The notes beneath the pieces were generated by a model that saw nothing but the letters and a program-made list of their open reading frames with translations, was not told where the DNA came from and made no database searches. Below, in pieces: positions 1 to 6,778 of a stretch of DNA of 64,000 nucleotides. The first letter of the stretch is position 1; each line of letters starts with the position of its first letter. Origin of the DNA: CAWBKV01 sp041946675 (GTDB lineage: Archaea > Halobacteriota > Methanosarcinia > Methanotrichales > Methanotrichaceae); contig JBHGAU010000001.1 of assembly GCA_041946675.1 (NCBI GenBank), positions 15,644-79,643 on the forward strand, in the 5' to 3' direction. The translations under genes and the position numbers were made by a program.

Positions 1-73
1 ACTGCCATGTGAACCTTTTCAGCAGACTCATCCAGACAGTGGCCAGCGCCATCATAGACCAATAGCCGTTTAG

Positions 74-304
74 GAAAAAGACAGGGCTAATGGATACAAA
101 CCCGTACCTATTACAGAAGTAGTAAAGAGAGTTGAATTGGCATATCAGGCTTTCTTCAGCAGAGTCAAGGAAACCGAAGATCCTGGCTATCCCAGGTTCA
201 AGGGATATGGCAGGTGCGGCAGCTTTACCTATACTCGGACAGGCTTTTTACGGCTGGAACCGACGCAGATGTCCAGACAACTGAGGAGACAGCAATGTGC
301 CTGA
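74..304 (+). pseudogene. Decayed TnpB (IS200/IS605 OrfB) fragment
   Basis: The frame opened at 74 reads through the N-terminal part of a TnpB/OrfB protein. The stretch VELAYQAFFSRVKE followed by PGYPRFKGYGR and SFTYTRTGF is the signature TnpB segment in which a conserved aromatic/basic block precedes PG(Y)PRFK. The frame is closed by a stop at 71-73 upstream and TGA at 302-304 downstream. The RuvC-like catalytic domain is absent, so this is a dead remnant. The residues after about 262 no longer look like TnpB. A separate TnpB 3' end lies at the opposite edge of the window. Confidence 0.75.
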
Positions 305-322
305 ACGATATCCTTTTTAACT

Positions 323-688
323 ATGGTTGACTATGGTAAACACATGGGTGCGTCGAACAAAGAAACTGCTCAACCTGTATCGGTGTCAATAGGAGCAAAG
401 ATCGCGCCTGCTGAAGCGGCGCAGATCCGAGAGCTGATCAAGGCAGGCGTGTATCTCAATGAATCTGATTTTGTGAGAGATGCCATCAGACATAGGCTAT
501 CCGAAATCAAGGTCATCAAATGCAGGGATATCGATTATGAGACAGCTAAGAGAGAGGTCCTCGGCTACTACAAGAGCCGAGGAGAGGCATACCCAGATGA
601 GGCTGCAGAAGACCTTGAACTTGATTTTGATGTCGTCATGAAGGCAACAAAGGAGCTGCGCAAGGAAGGCAGGCTGGTGGAAGCATAG
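323..688 (+). CDS. Ribbon-helix-helix transcriptional regulator/antitoxin-like protein
   Basis: This 121-residue protein probably binds DNA and represses its own operon. Residues about 18-60 (SVSIGAKIAPAEAAQIREL, then ESDFVRDAIRHRL) have the beta-strand plus two-helix pattern of CopG/ParD-type ribbon-helix-helix proteins. The acidic C-terminal half, with DYETAKREVLGYYKSRG and VVMKATKELRKEGRL, looks like a small helical or winged-helix domain. An alternative ATG at 344 would drop seven residues ahead of the ribbon and is equally possible. A 57-residue ORF follows after 14 bases, so the two may be an operon. I see no toxin of a known family beside it, so a toxin-antitoxin role is only a guess. 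Confidence 0.7.
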   Translation: MVDYGKHMGASNKETAQPVSVSIGAKIAPAEAAQIRELIKAGVYLNESDFVRDAIRHRLSEIKVIKCRDIDYETAKREVLGYYKSRGEAYPDEAAEDLELDFDVVMKATKELRKEGRLVEA

Positions 689-702
689 CGGACTGCTATG
701 AG

Positions 703-876
703 ATGGGCGATACTTTACATGGTTCGAAAATATATGCCGAATCCAGAAAGGTAGACGGCCCAAGGGTGATAGTGAAAACAGGAAGACACAGAGCACAGAG
801 CATCACGTTAATCGAGAATGCCAAGGCCATAATTGTCAGGAAATTGAAGTACGTTTATAAGGAGAAAGAGGATTAA
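703..876 (+). CDS. Small basic hypothetical protein (57 aa)
   Basis: A 57-codon frame runs from ATG 703 to TAA 874-876, 14 bases after the ribbon-helix-helix gene. The product begins MGDTLHGSKIYAESRKVDGP and ends KYVYKEKED. It is strongly basic, has no membrane segment, and contains a beta-strand-like VIVKTGRHRAQSI stretch. Its co-orientation and tight spacing suggest it is the second gene of the regulator operon. I do not recognise the family. The alternative ATG at 698 gives only 18 codons in another frame, which favours this reading. Confidence 0.5.
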   Translation: MGDTLHGSKIYAESRKVDGPRVIVKTGRHRAQSITLIENAKAIIVRKLKYVYKEKED

Positions 877-901
877 CGGTTGCCAAATTTAAATTTTCGA
901 A

Positions 902-967
902 TCACCACAGGTACACGAAGTTAAAGAGATTTTAATATTATTATTTTTCTCTGAGTCTCTGCGGTGA
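902..967. repeat. Small inverted-repeat element with TCACCAC/GCGGTGA ends
   Basis: The termini TCACCAC (902-908) and GCGGTGA (961-967) are inverted with one mismatch and enclose an AT-rich core. On the minus strand the left part reads ACCGCAGAGACTCAGAG. This resembles the widespread intergenic CCACAGAGACACAGAG-type repeat seen in many prokaryotic genomes (from memory, not searched). A related ACACAGAGCACAGAG word occurs at about 787-801 inside the preceding small ORF. Confidence 0.4.
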
Positions 968-1014
968 AGCCATAAGTACTTTTACCTTACACCCTACGAA
1001 ACAGCGAAGAGCCC

Positions 1015-1119
1015 TTGGATAAAGAGACAGAAGAGAAAATGGCAGAGGCTTTGAGAGATCTCAAGGAGGGTAGATCTCTCACCAGTCAAGAGGTTCGGAG
1101 GATGCTGGAGTCATCCTGA
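1015..1119 (+). pseudogene. Antitoxin-like C-terminal fragment
   Basis: An open stretch from TTG 1015 (ATG at 1039 in the same frame) to TGA 1117-1119 encodes about 34 residues. It includes EALRDLKEGRSLTSQEVRRM, the helix-turn pattern typical of the C-terminal part of small antitoxins of the RelB/YefM/VapB-associated kind. There is no upstream SD site and no partner toxin, so it is probably a remnant rather than a working gene. It could also be a short complete antitoxin with a non-ATG start. Confidence 0.4.
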
Positions 1120-1328
1120 TGTTTCAGGTCATCTATCTCTTCCATGTTGATGAATAGATAAACCATGAAAGCGGCTTACATGCGCCGGAGAATGGCGATT
1201 GTACAATATCATTTCATCCTTTAATCCAGATGCCATTCTGCAATAGCAACTTACAAATATAACGATTTACAAAGCCGGTCTCTATCCTTTCAAGGGATCA
1301 TACATTCGAATGTAACGGAGGGAAGACA

Positions 1329-2183
1329 ACGAGAAGACTACTGATTTTGGCGGTACTGGCTATTGCAATAATAGGAATGGCTGGAGCAGCCAACTATATG
1401 TACGAAAAGGCATCCGTAAAGGGTGTCGGCTATAAAAACGTGGAGATGATAATCTCTACACAGTATGGATTTGCTGGCCAGAAGTTAGTGGAGAAGGAGT
1501 CAGGCTCTGGTAACGTCATCACAGAGAAGACTGAGCTCGAGGCCGAGAGACAGCTGAATAATGATGGATCTCCAATCGGCAGCACAGCAATATCACCTCC
1601 TGGTGTTAGCCCGACCATTTATTTGATGCCATGCGGTTTTGCCAACACTTGCCCCATGGATTACATCAACTTCACCAAAGAGGCAGAGTTCGAGTACATG
1701 CCTGTCTCATACCAGACGGGCGAGTATAACCAGAAGTGGATAGAGAAGCTGTGCGTCCAGAACTACAAGATAGGTGCAGTCCTGACAGAGATGTACACCC
1801 ATGCAGAGCATTTGCAGAAGACAACTGAGGTCAAAACAAGAGGATATGGCAACGTTATAGCCACATTACCATTGGGAATACCTGGAGTACCAACGCTCGG
1901 ATCAACAGAAGCGCTTCCTCCCGAATTTGTTGCATGCACTCCAGCCTGCTGTACGGGCGTCCTTGAAGCCAACCTGAACAGCAATGTGATTGGCGTAGCC
2001 CATATCGGCTGGCTCTCCAGAGATCCGCAGGCCAATCTGCCGACCTCTCTGAAGGGACGGCATGCAGAGTACGGCAGATCTATTGAGGATCTGACTGGTG
2101 TCTTCTCGATCGAGAAGTTCATCCAGCTCTGGGGCAACTCGACTTGCGGCACAATCAGCGTTGACTGGCTGCCGTGCGTTTAA
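1329..2183 (+). CDS. Exported Cys-containing surface protein, apparent ACG start
   Basis: A 284-residue exported protein of unknown function. The best start is ACG at 1329. A GGAGGG site at 1317-1322 sits exactly six bases upstream, and reading from there gives RRLLILAVLAIAIIGMAGA, a textbook signal peptide with a basic n-region. Starting at the next usable codon, TTG 1347, removes the positive charges. The mature part begins with a VKGVGYKNVEMIIST motif, then GSGN, and later FEYMPVSYQTGEY and cysteine pairs (ACTPACCTG, STCGT). The G-x-GY and GSG motifs resemble segments of the large surface protein at 38269-41832, suggesting a shared methanogen surface family (inference). A T-rich tract follows the stop at about 2203-2212. 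Confidence 0.75.
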   Translation, partial: TRRLLILAVLAIAIIGMAGAANYMYEKASVKGVGYKNVEMIISTQYGFAGQKLVEKESGSGNVITEKTELEAERQLNNDGSPIGSTAISPPGVSPTIYLMPCGFANTCPMDYINFTKEAEFEYMPVSYQTGEYNQKWIEKLCVQNYKIGAVLTEMYTHAEHLQKTTEVKTRGYGNVIATLPLGIPGVPTLGSTEALPPEFVACTPACCTGVLEANLNSNVIGVAHIGWLSRDPQANLPTSLKGRHAEYGRSIEDLTGVFSIEKFIQLWGNSTCGTISVDWLPCV

Positions 2184-2394
2184 AGGTTTTCCCCATCTCC
2201 TCTTTTTTTGTTAAGTTAATAGTATGATGACTTTTTGTTAGTTCTTCATTTGCTCATCGTTCCTGCCACTATTCCCTATTCATGTTAAGCTTGTTCCTTC
2301 CGATTTTGCTATTGGTAGATGGATAAAAATATTTCATCCCCAGGGCTCTGCCTGCGGGATGTGGGATGGATATATCAAGTCAAATATTTCGGGA
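2184..2394. other. Intergenic stretch with poly-T tract
   Basis: The T-rich run at about 2203-2212 right after the stop codon of the preceding gene is the kind of sequence that terminates archaeal transcription. The rest is AT-rich and holds no convincing gene. A small plus-strand frame across 2319-2543 is the shadow of the DUF2769 gene on the other strand. Confidence 0.4.
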
Positions 2395-2685
2395 CTATAC
2401 AGATTGAACTGGAGCGCCATTCTGGGAAGCTTCACCTTTTAGGCAGAAATATCCTACCTTTAATCCATAGTCCTTATATACCCGACATCCCTGGAAACAG
2501 AGACAATTTTTCTGTTTTAGCTGGCATTCGGTCAATCCAATAGAGCAGAAGATATTTTCCCCTTTCTCATTCGGGCATGGGCTGGACAGATAGGTTGGGC
2601 AGCCAGGGCATAAGCATCTATTAGCGTTCTTATCATTTAATTCAACTAAAGGGCTTTTTTGTGGCTTCGTCGGTAATTTTGCCAT
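2395..2685 (-). CDS. DUF2769 family cysteine-rich protein
   Basis: A 96-residue cytoplasmic protein with regularly spaced cysteines: CLCPGCPTY, then PCP, FC, C, CLCFQGCRVY and a closing GYFCLKG. This arrangement matches the DUF2769 family of small cysteine-rich proteins in methanogens, probably metal- or cluster-binding. Function is unknown. The start at 2685 is supported by a GAGGTGAT ribosome site a few bases upstream on the minus strand. It is encoded alone and convergent with the exported-protein gene to its left. Confidence 0.75.
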   Translation of the reverse strand: MAKLPTKPQKSPLVELNDKNANRCLCPGCPTYLSSPCPNEKGENIFCSIGLTECQLKQKNCLCFQGCRVYKDYGLKVGYFCLKGEASQNGAPVQSV

Positions 2686-2882
2686 TGTTTCATCACCTCA
2701 ATGAAGATTGACATGTAATATTACTTCCGGTTGTTAATAAAGCTAGTGTAGCAATCAAATGTGAAACTGCAAGAATCTCAGATATCTGCAGATCAGACCT
2801 GCATTACCGAATCACAAGAAGATTTGAAACTTGAAATGCGGACTCTATGGAAAGGGCACATAAAGTTGTAATTTGGGATATC

Positions 2883-2891
2883 TTTATATAG
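2883..2891 (+). promoter_or_regulatory. TATA box for the coiled-coil membrane protein gene
   Basis: TTTATATAG at 2883-2891 is a good archaeal box A. Transcription would start near 2910, leaving a leader of about 30 bases that contains the GGAGGG site at 2928-2933. Confidence 0.5.
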
Positions 2892-2939
2892 ATATAAATT
2901 GAGTATATTATCTATGAATATCACCTTGGAGGGAGTGAT

Positions 2940-3305
2940 ATTTCCAAATACGGAATTTGCACAGAGATTGTGGAGGGGCTTAGCAGATCGGATATCGAGC
3001 TAAAGCTGGAAAGCCAAGTAAAAGCTTTGGAAGAGCGTTTGAGAGAATCCGAGAGCACGCGTCTGGACCAAAAAGTACAAATGAGTGATTTGCAGGCTTC
3101 TTTCTGTGAATTAAACAGAACTATTAAGGATCTAGAGAGGCGGAATAGCTATCTGGGAGCGGCCCTGACTGTATTGGGCATCCTGTTTGCATCATCCATA
3201 GTACTGGTACATTATACGTACCAGGGCTATGATCTGTTTACAGCATGTTATATAACTGGCAAAACCTGCCTAAATGCCCTTCTGGCAAGCCTAAAAATTC
3301 CATAG
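2940..3305 (+). CDS. Coiled-coil protein with one membrane segment, apparent ATT start
   Basis: About 121 residues. A strong GGAGGG site (2928-2933) is followed after six bases by ATT at 2940. From there the frame is open (SKYGICTEIVEGLSRSDIEL), so ATT is the apparent start. The first conventional codon is GTG 2970, which has no SD site of its own. Residues about 20-75 form a charged heptad-like coiled coil (LESQVKALEERLRESESTR and on). They are followed by a hydrophobic segment YLGAALTVLGILFASSIVLV and a short tail with two cysteines. The topology suggests a tail-anchored membrane protein with a cytoplasmic coiled coil. No family recognised. Confidence 0.6.
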   Translation: MSKYGICTEIVEGLSRSDIELKLESQVKALEERLRESESTRLDQKVQMSDLQASFCELNRTIKDLERRNSYLGAALTVLGILFASSIVLVHYTYQGYDLFTACYITGKTCLNALLASLKIP

Positions 3306-3456
3306 ACTTTAGGTATGGATCAATCAGCTCTCCTGCTACTGGCTGAGCGGTTAGAGAATACTTCATTCTACAATAAGATATCAGGGCGCAGGGCATGTTC
3401 CGCATTCTTATATATAGGTCGAAAGATGAATTGAGTTAAATAATGGAGGTATATAA

Positions 3457-4089
3457 ATGAGAAGTTCGGGTGGATACTTACGTAAACTGCTAATTTTATC
3501 AGTCCTCTTTGGGCTTCCGCTGGAAGCGGCTATTGCTGCAAATGCTCCAGCCAGCGCCGGGATAAATATTGCCAAGATCATAGGCGTAAACTGCCAGGAC
3601 GCAGATCCGTGGGTTGAGATAGCCAACGAGGGAACTGGTTCAATGAATCTGGCAGGCTGGACGCTTATGAATACAGAGAACCAGGCGTACTCATTCCCGG
3701 CAAATTTCACCCTGAAAACGGGTTCAATAGTCAAAGTTCACTCAGGAAAAGGCGATAATACAGCCGCTGATCTGTTCAATAGCACTTTGGTCTGGAACGA
3801 CAAAGGTGATACTGCGACCCTGAAGGATGCAACCGGAAAGATTGTCTCTGAGTATAAATATCCAATAAAGGTTTCAGCTCCAGAGAGCATGACCAGGACC
3901 AATCCCACCATTCTGCCGAACACCTTTTACACCGGCTGGACGTCTTCGAATTTCCGGGCGGGCAATAAATCGGATTATGGCGCTGAAGGGGATAGCTTGA
4001 TGTCCGCCTCCCCCGTACAGTTAAGCGGTCGTTCTTTCATCTGCCACGGAGGTCCGCTTAATTGGGCGTGGACCAGTGGATTGAGATAG
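3457..4089 (+). CDS. Secreted lamin-tail-domain (LTD) protein
   Basis: A 210-residue exported protein. The ATG at 3457 has a GGAGG site 8 bases upstream. Residues 1-28 are a signal peptide (KLLILSVLFGLPLEAAIA). Residues about 35-130 form a lamin-tail domain: DPWVEIANEGTGSMNLAGWT, then a YSFPANFTLKTGSIVKVHSG strand pair and LVWNDKGDTATLKDATG. In prokaryotes this Ig-like fold is found in secreted nucleases and surface proteins, where it acts as an adhesion module. No enzyme domain is attached here, so it is probably a small extracellular binding protein. The C-terminus carries one cysteine (SFICHGG) and no membrane anchor. Confidence 0.8.
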   Translation: MRSSGGYLRKLLILSVLFGLPLEAAIAANAPASAGINIAKIIGVNCQDADPWVEIANEGTGSMNLAGWTLMNTENQAYSFPANFTLKTGSIVKVHSGKGDNTAADLFNSTLVWNDKGDTATLKDATGKIVSEYKYPIKVSAPESMTRTNPTILPNTFYTGWTSSNFRAGNKSDYGAEGDSLMSASPVQLSGRSFICHGGPLNWAWTSGLR

Positions 4090-4281
4090 CCAGCGAGAGG
4101 ATTGTTCAATGGTACTGACAGATGGGAAGTGGACCCGGCTAGAATGGCTTCAAGGCTTGATATTTGTCTTTTATGCGAGACGAAGAACTGAGTCGCGAAT
4201 AACAACGCATTGGACCGAAAAGCTGAAAAGATAAAGCGAAAATTGATCGCATCGTTTAGAGGTTTTAGAGGTAAATCGCCG

Positions 4282-4908
4282 ATGGATTCCGATCATAGAA
4301 GTAGAAACATATCAAAAGATAATTGTCTCGCCAGTTCTGTGTTATTTTTGCTCGCAGCGGGATTGGTAACAGCAGGAATGGTTTCAATACAAGCCAATGC
4401 CCAATCAGACCTCTTTAAACTTGTAACATTAAAACCTGCATATGATGATCCGTTCAAAAACGATATCGAGCACATATTAAACAGCTACCATTGGCCACAT
4501 CCATATGTAACGGGTAACTTCTCATGTACCGACACCTCGATTTACATAATGCTGCTATTAGAACGCTATGGATATACGGCAGCATGCGTTACCGATTGGG
4601 GTCCAGATAACCGATCTTTGAATGGCGATCCTGTAGGACACATGTGGGTCGCAGTCAATAACCCAAAATTCAAAGATGCATGGATATTCATAGATGGGGA
4701 TGGTGGATTTTACCCTAACAAAAGACCATTGCCAGACTCAATTGGACTAATTGAATACGGGGATACATATCAAACCGGTTACATAACAACCGATCCACTA
4801 GATTACCTGGCAAAATACGACTCCCGGTCGAGACAACCTTGGAGACAACATTACAGCCTGAACGATTCAAACGCGCCAAAACCTAATGCACTGGACTCAC
4901 TGGACTGA
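4282..4908 (+). CDS. Exported transglutaminase-like cysteine protein, copy 1
   Basis: About 208 residues from ATG 4282, which follows a GAGGT site at about 4268. A TTG at 4210 would extend the frame by 24 residues. A hydrophobic export segment (ASSVLFLLAAGLVTAGMVSI) precedes the mature domain. The pattern of a Cys in NFSCTDTSIYIMLLLERYGY, a His in GHMWVAV and an Asp in IFIDGD matches the Cys-His-Asp order of transglutaminase-like and NlpC-like papain folds. The Cys helix, the GH(M/L)WVAV strand and the following W..D recur in the gene at 43163-43828, so the two are paralogs. It may cross-link or cleave surface polymers (inference). Downstream lies the carbonic anhydrase promoter. Confidence 0.7.
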   Translation: MDSDHRSRNISKDNCLASSVLFLLAAGLVTAGMVSIQANAQSDLFKLVTLKPAYDDPFKNDIEHILNSYHWPHPYVTGNFSCTDTSIYIMLLLERYGYTAACVTDWGPDNRSLNGDPVGHMWVAVNNPKFKDAWIFIDGDGGFYPNKRPLPDSIGLIEYGDTYQTGYITTDPLDYLAKYDSRSRQPWRQHYSLNDSNAPKPNALDSLD

Positions 4909-4922
4909 ACCCCTGATATTGG

Positions 4923-4942
4923 ACAGATAGTTAAGCAACAGT
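4923..4942 (+). repeat. 20-bp word shared with 49972-49991
   Basis: The word ACAGATAGTTAAGCAACAGT occurs here and again at 49972-49991 with one mismatch. Both copies sit just upstream of a TATA box. It could be a regulator site; chance cannot be excluded. Confidence 0.3.
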
Positions 4943-4949
4943 ATTTAAA
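4942..4949 (+). promoter_or_regulatory. TATA box of the carbonic anhydrase operon
   Basis: TATTTAAA at 4942-4949 predicts transcription start near 4970. An imperfect palindrome, GATCTCTGA (4952-4960) and TCAGGAGATC (4971-4980), overlaps the predicted start and could be an operator or an mRNA hairpin. Confidence 0.45.
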
Positions 4950-5009
4950 CCGATCTCTGATTCGAATCGATCAGGAGATCTGTAACCAAGAGCTGAAAAG
5001 GAGTGCGAT

Positions 5010-5090
5010 ATAAAATTCAGTCCCCTCCCGCGTGAAAAGCTTTTAGTACCTCAGTCGCATGAAATCGAGGAAAAGAGGCGATTAGCATAA
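5010..5090 (+). CDS. Possible 26-aa leader peptide, apparent ATA start
   Basis: A GGAG site (5000-5003) is followed by ATA at 5010, from which 26 codons are open to TAA 5088-5090 (product KFSPLPREKLLVPQSHEIEE, then KRRLA). Its stop overlaps the apparent ATA start of the carbonic anhydrase gene at 5087 as ATAA, the same geometry as the common ATGA overlap. This could be a leader peptide that couples translation to the enzyme gene. It has no recognisable family and may not be translated. Confidence 0.35.
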   Translation: MKFSPLPREKLLVPQSHEIEEKRRLA

Positions 5091-5857
5091 AATTCTCTAT
5101 TATTTTGGCAGCAGCGTTAGCGCTGTTTCTGATATCGATCTTTGCATCAGCCGCAGAAGACGAACAGGTAATCACAGGAGATCAGGCATTACAGAAGCTC
5201 CTGGATGGAAATGCGAGGTTTGTTTCGGGAAATATCACACATCCCGACCAGTCTGCAGAACGCAGGGCTGAGACCGTCTCCGCACAACACCCATTCGCTG
5301 TCATTGTAGGCTGTTCAGACTCACGTGTATCCCCTGAGATCATCTTCGATCAAGGAATTGGAGATCTCTTCGTGGTAAGGACTGCAGGAGAGGTTATGGA
5401 TGGTTCTTCTATTGGAAGTATTGAGTATGCAGTTGAGCATCTAAATGTGCCGTTGGTCGTGGTACTGGGCCATGATTCCTGCGGCGCAGTCAAGGCGGCA
5501 GTAGATGGCGGTGAGGCTCCAGGCCATATTGCCAGTCTGGTGGAGGCCATAAAACCTGCAGTTGATGAGGCCAGAAGCGAGACGAAGAATAACAATGAGG
5601 TTCTGAATATTTCTATCGATAATAACATCAATAATGTCGTGAATGATCTCAGTTCCTCAGAGCCAATTCTCTCCGCGTATGTCAAAAAGGGCAAACTGAA
5701 GATCGTCGGGGCACGCTATCACCTGCAAAGCGGCAAGGTTGATCTGATGGAGCAGCCTTCGGGCTTTATATCACCTAAGGAGGATTCTGGTCGAACCGAC
5801 ACGTTACGCAGACTATTCTTCCGGCCTGCAAACCCTGAACTGTGGAGCAAAGCTTAA
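5087..5857 (+). CDS. Exported beta-class carbonic anhydrase
   Basis: Catalyses reversible CO2 hydration. The zinc and catalytic motifs of beta-carbonic anhydrases are present: CSDSRVSPE (zinc Cys and the Asp-Arg dyad) and GHDSCGAV (zinc His and Cys). EIIFDQGIGDLFVVRTAGE and SIEYAVEHLNV are also typical. About 256 residues, near the family norm plus a signal peptide. The apparent start is ATA 5087, giving KFSIILAAALALFLISIFAS, a signal peptide with a lysine. The first standard codon, TTG 5105, loses that charge. Export places the enzyme outside the cytoplasmic membrane, where it could manage CO2/bicarbonate made during acetate use (inference). It may be translationally coupled to a leader peptide. 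Confidence 0.9.
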   Translation: MKFSIILAAALALFLISIFASAAEDEQVITGDQALQKLLDGNARFVSGNITHPDQSAERRAETVSAQHPFAVIVGCSDSRVSPEIIFDQGIGDLFVVRTAGEVMDGSSIGSIEYAVEHLNVPLVVVLGHDSCGAVKAAVDGGEAPGHIASLVEAIKPAVDEARSETKNNNEVLNISIDNNINNVVNDLSSSEPILSAYVKKGKLKIVGARYHLQSGKVDLMEQPSGFISPKEDSGRTDTLRRLFFRPANPELWSKA

Positions 5858-5906
5858 AACCGATTTCACAAAACTTTGTGGGCATGGTATATGTATGCGG
5901 GAAATG

Positions 5907-6016
5907 TCAAGCTTCAGTGAGTTCAAGCTTCAGTGAGTTCAAGCTTCGGTAAGTCTCAATAATTCTCTATGCCCACTCAAATTCCTCTATGCCCACTCAA
6001 ATTCCTCTATGCCCAC
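5907..6016. repeat. Two adjacent three-copy tandem repeats
   Basis: First array: the 16-base unit TCAAGCTTCAGTGAGT at 5907-5922 and 5923-5938, with a two-mismatch copy at 5939-5954. Second array: the 20-base unit AATTCCTCTATGCCCACTCA at 5980-5999, with a 19-base copy at 5961-5979 and a partial copy at 6000-6016. They lie downstream of the carbonic anhydrase gene in noncoding DNA. Confidence 0.85.
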
Positions 6017-6337
6017 GACCCTCATATCATTCAGGCTTAGTCAAATTGCTAGAAAATATTGCAGCGAAGCCTCATGAAACCTGAAAAGGAGGGGGGGCGA
6101 GAGCCGAAGGTGTAGGAGGGAATTACGTCTATCGGCTTCCGCCAATACTACTATAGTTGATAGACGAGATAAATGCGTTTGCAATACGTGGACCTTATAT
6201 GAGAAAATCATGAACTTCATATGATCTGAACAGAAGTAAAAAAGCGCTATTAATGGCGATTTTTGAAAAAAGAATCAATTGAATCGCGGCTGATCGATCA
6301 TCTTCATCGTCTACGCCGATGAATTACAGCATTATCT

Positions 6338-6484
6338 TTATCGACCGGCAGCGATAATATAGTGATAAATATAGTGATAAGGCCCCGCCTCCGCGACCGA
6401 CTTGATCTTGAACCCTTTGGATTCAATCAATTGCCGGGCTGTATCGATAGAGAACCGTTTTGTTAGCGGAGGGCCAAAAGGCAT
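6338..6484 (-). pseudogene. Class I methyltransferase C-terminal fragment
   Basis: A 48-residue frame reads MPFGPPLTKRFSIDTARQLI, then ESKGFKIKSVAEAGPYHY and a short hydrophobic end. This matches the last 45 or so residues of SAM-dependent methyltransferases, whose final beta-hairpin follows a (K/R)..GF.... motif. The SAM-binding fold is missing and a stop lies just upstream in frame, so this is a relic. Its 3' end carries a small tandem duplication that doubles the YHYI residues. Confidence 0.55.
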
Positions 6485-6764
6485 TGGCTCTGGCTTTCAA
6501 CCCACATCCTACAGGTAGGCTGGTGGGACTGCGACGATTTTTTTCGTATCGATTCTTAACTATAAAATTTAATATATTAATAATACCTAAAATTCGATTT
6601 CCATGATCCTAAATGATGGCACTCTGTAGGGCGTAAATATGAGAAGAGAAGAGCCAAAATATAAGGGAAAGGGATCGTGTGATAATTTTACCGAACCGTT
6701 AATCTTTATGTAAACTATATAGCCTGCACTTTGTCAAAATAAAATATAATTTCGGATTTCCTTA

Positions 6765-6778
6765 CTGCGGGATGTGGG
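6765..6778 (+). repeat. 14-bp repeated word CTGCGGGATGTGGG
   Basis: An exact copy lies at 2352-2365. A related inverted copy (TTCAACCCACATCCTACAG) lies at about 6497-6515. With the copy here it brackets a roughly 270-base segment, as the ends of a small mobile or miniature element would. Too short to be conclusive. Confidence 0.3.

Noticed and set aside
2319..2543. Plus-strand 74-aa frame
   Set aside because: It is the antisense shadow of the cysteine-rich DUF2769 gene.
4951..4980. TTCGAATCGA resembling a tRNA T-loop
   Set aside because: No acceptor stem, anticodon arm or conserved spacing surrounds it; it is part of an imperfect palindrome at a promoter.
5907..6016. CRISPR-like array
   Set aside because: Tandem repeats without spacers, only three copies each, and no cas genes in the window.
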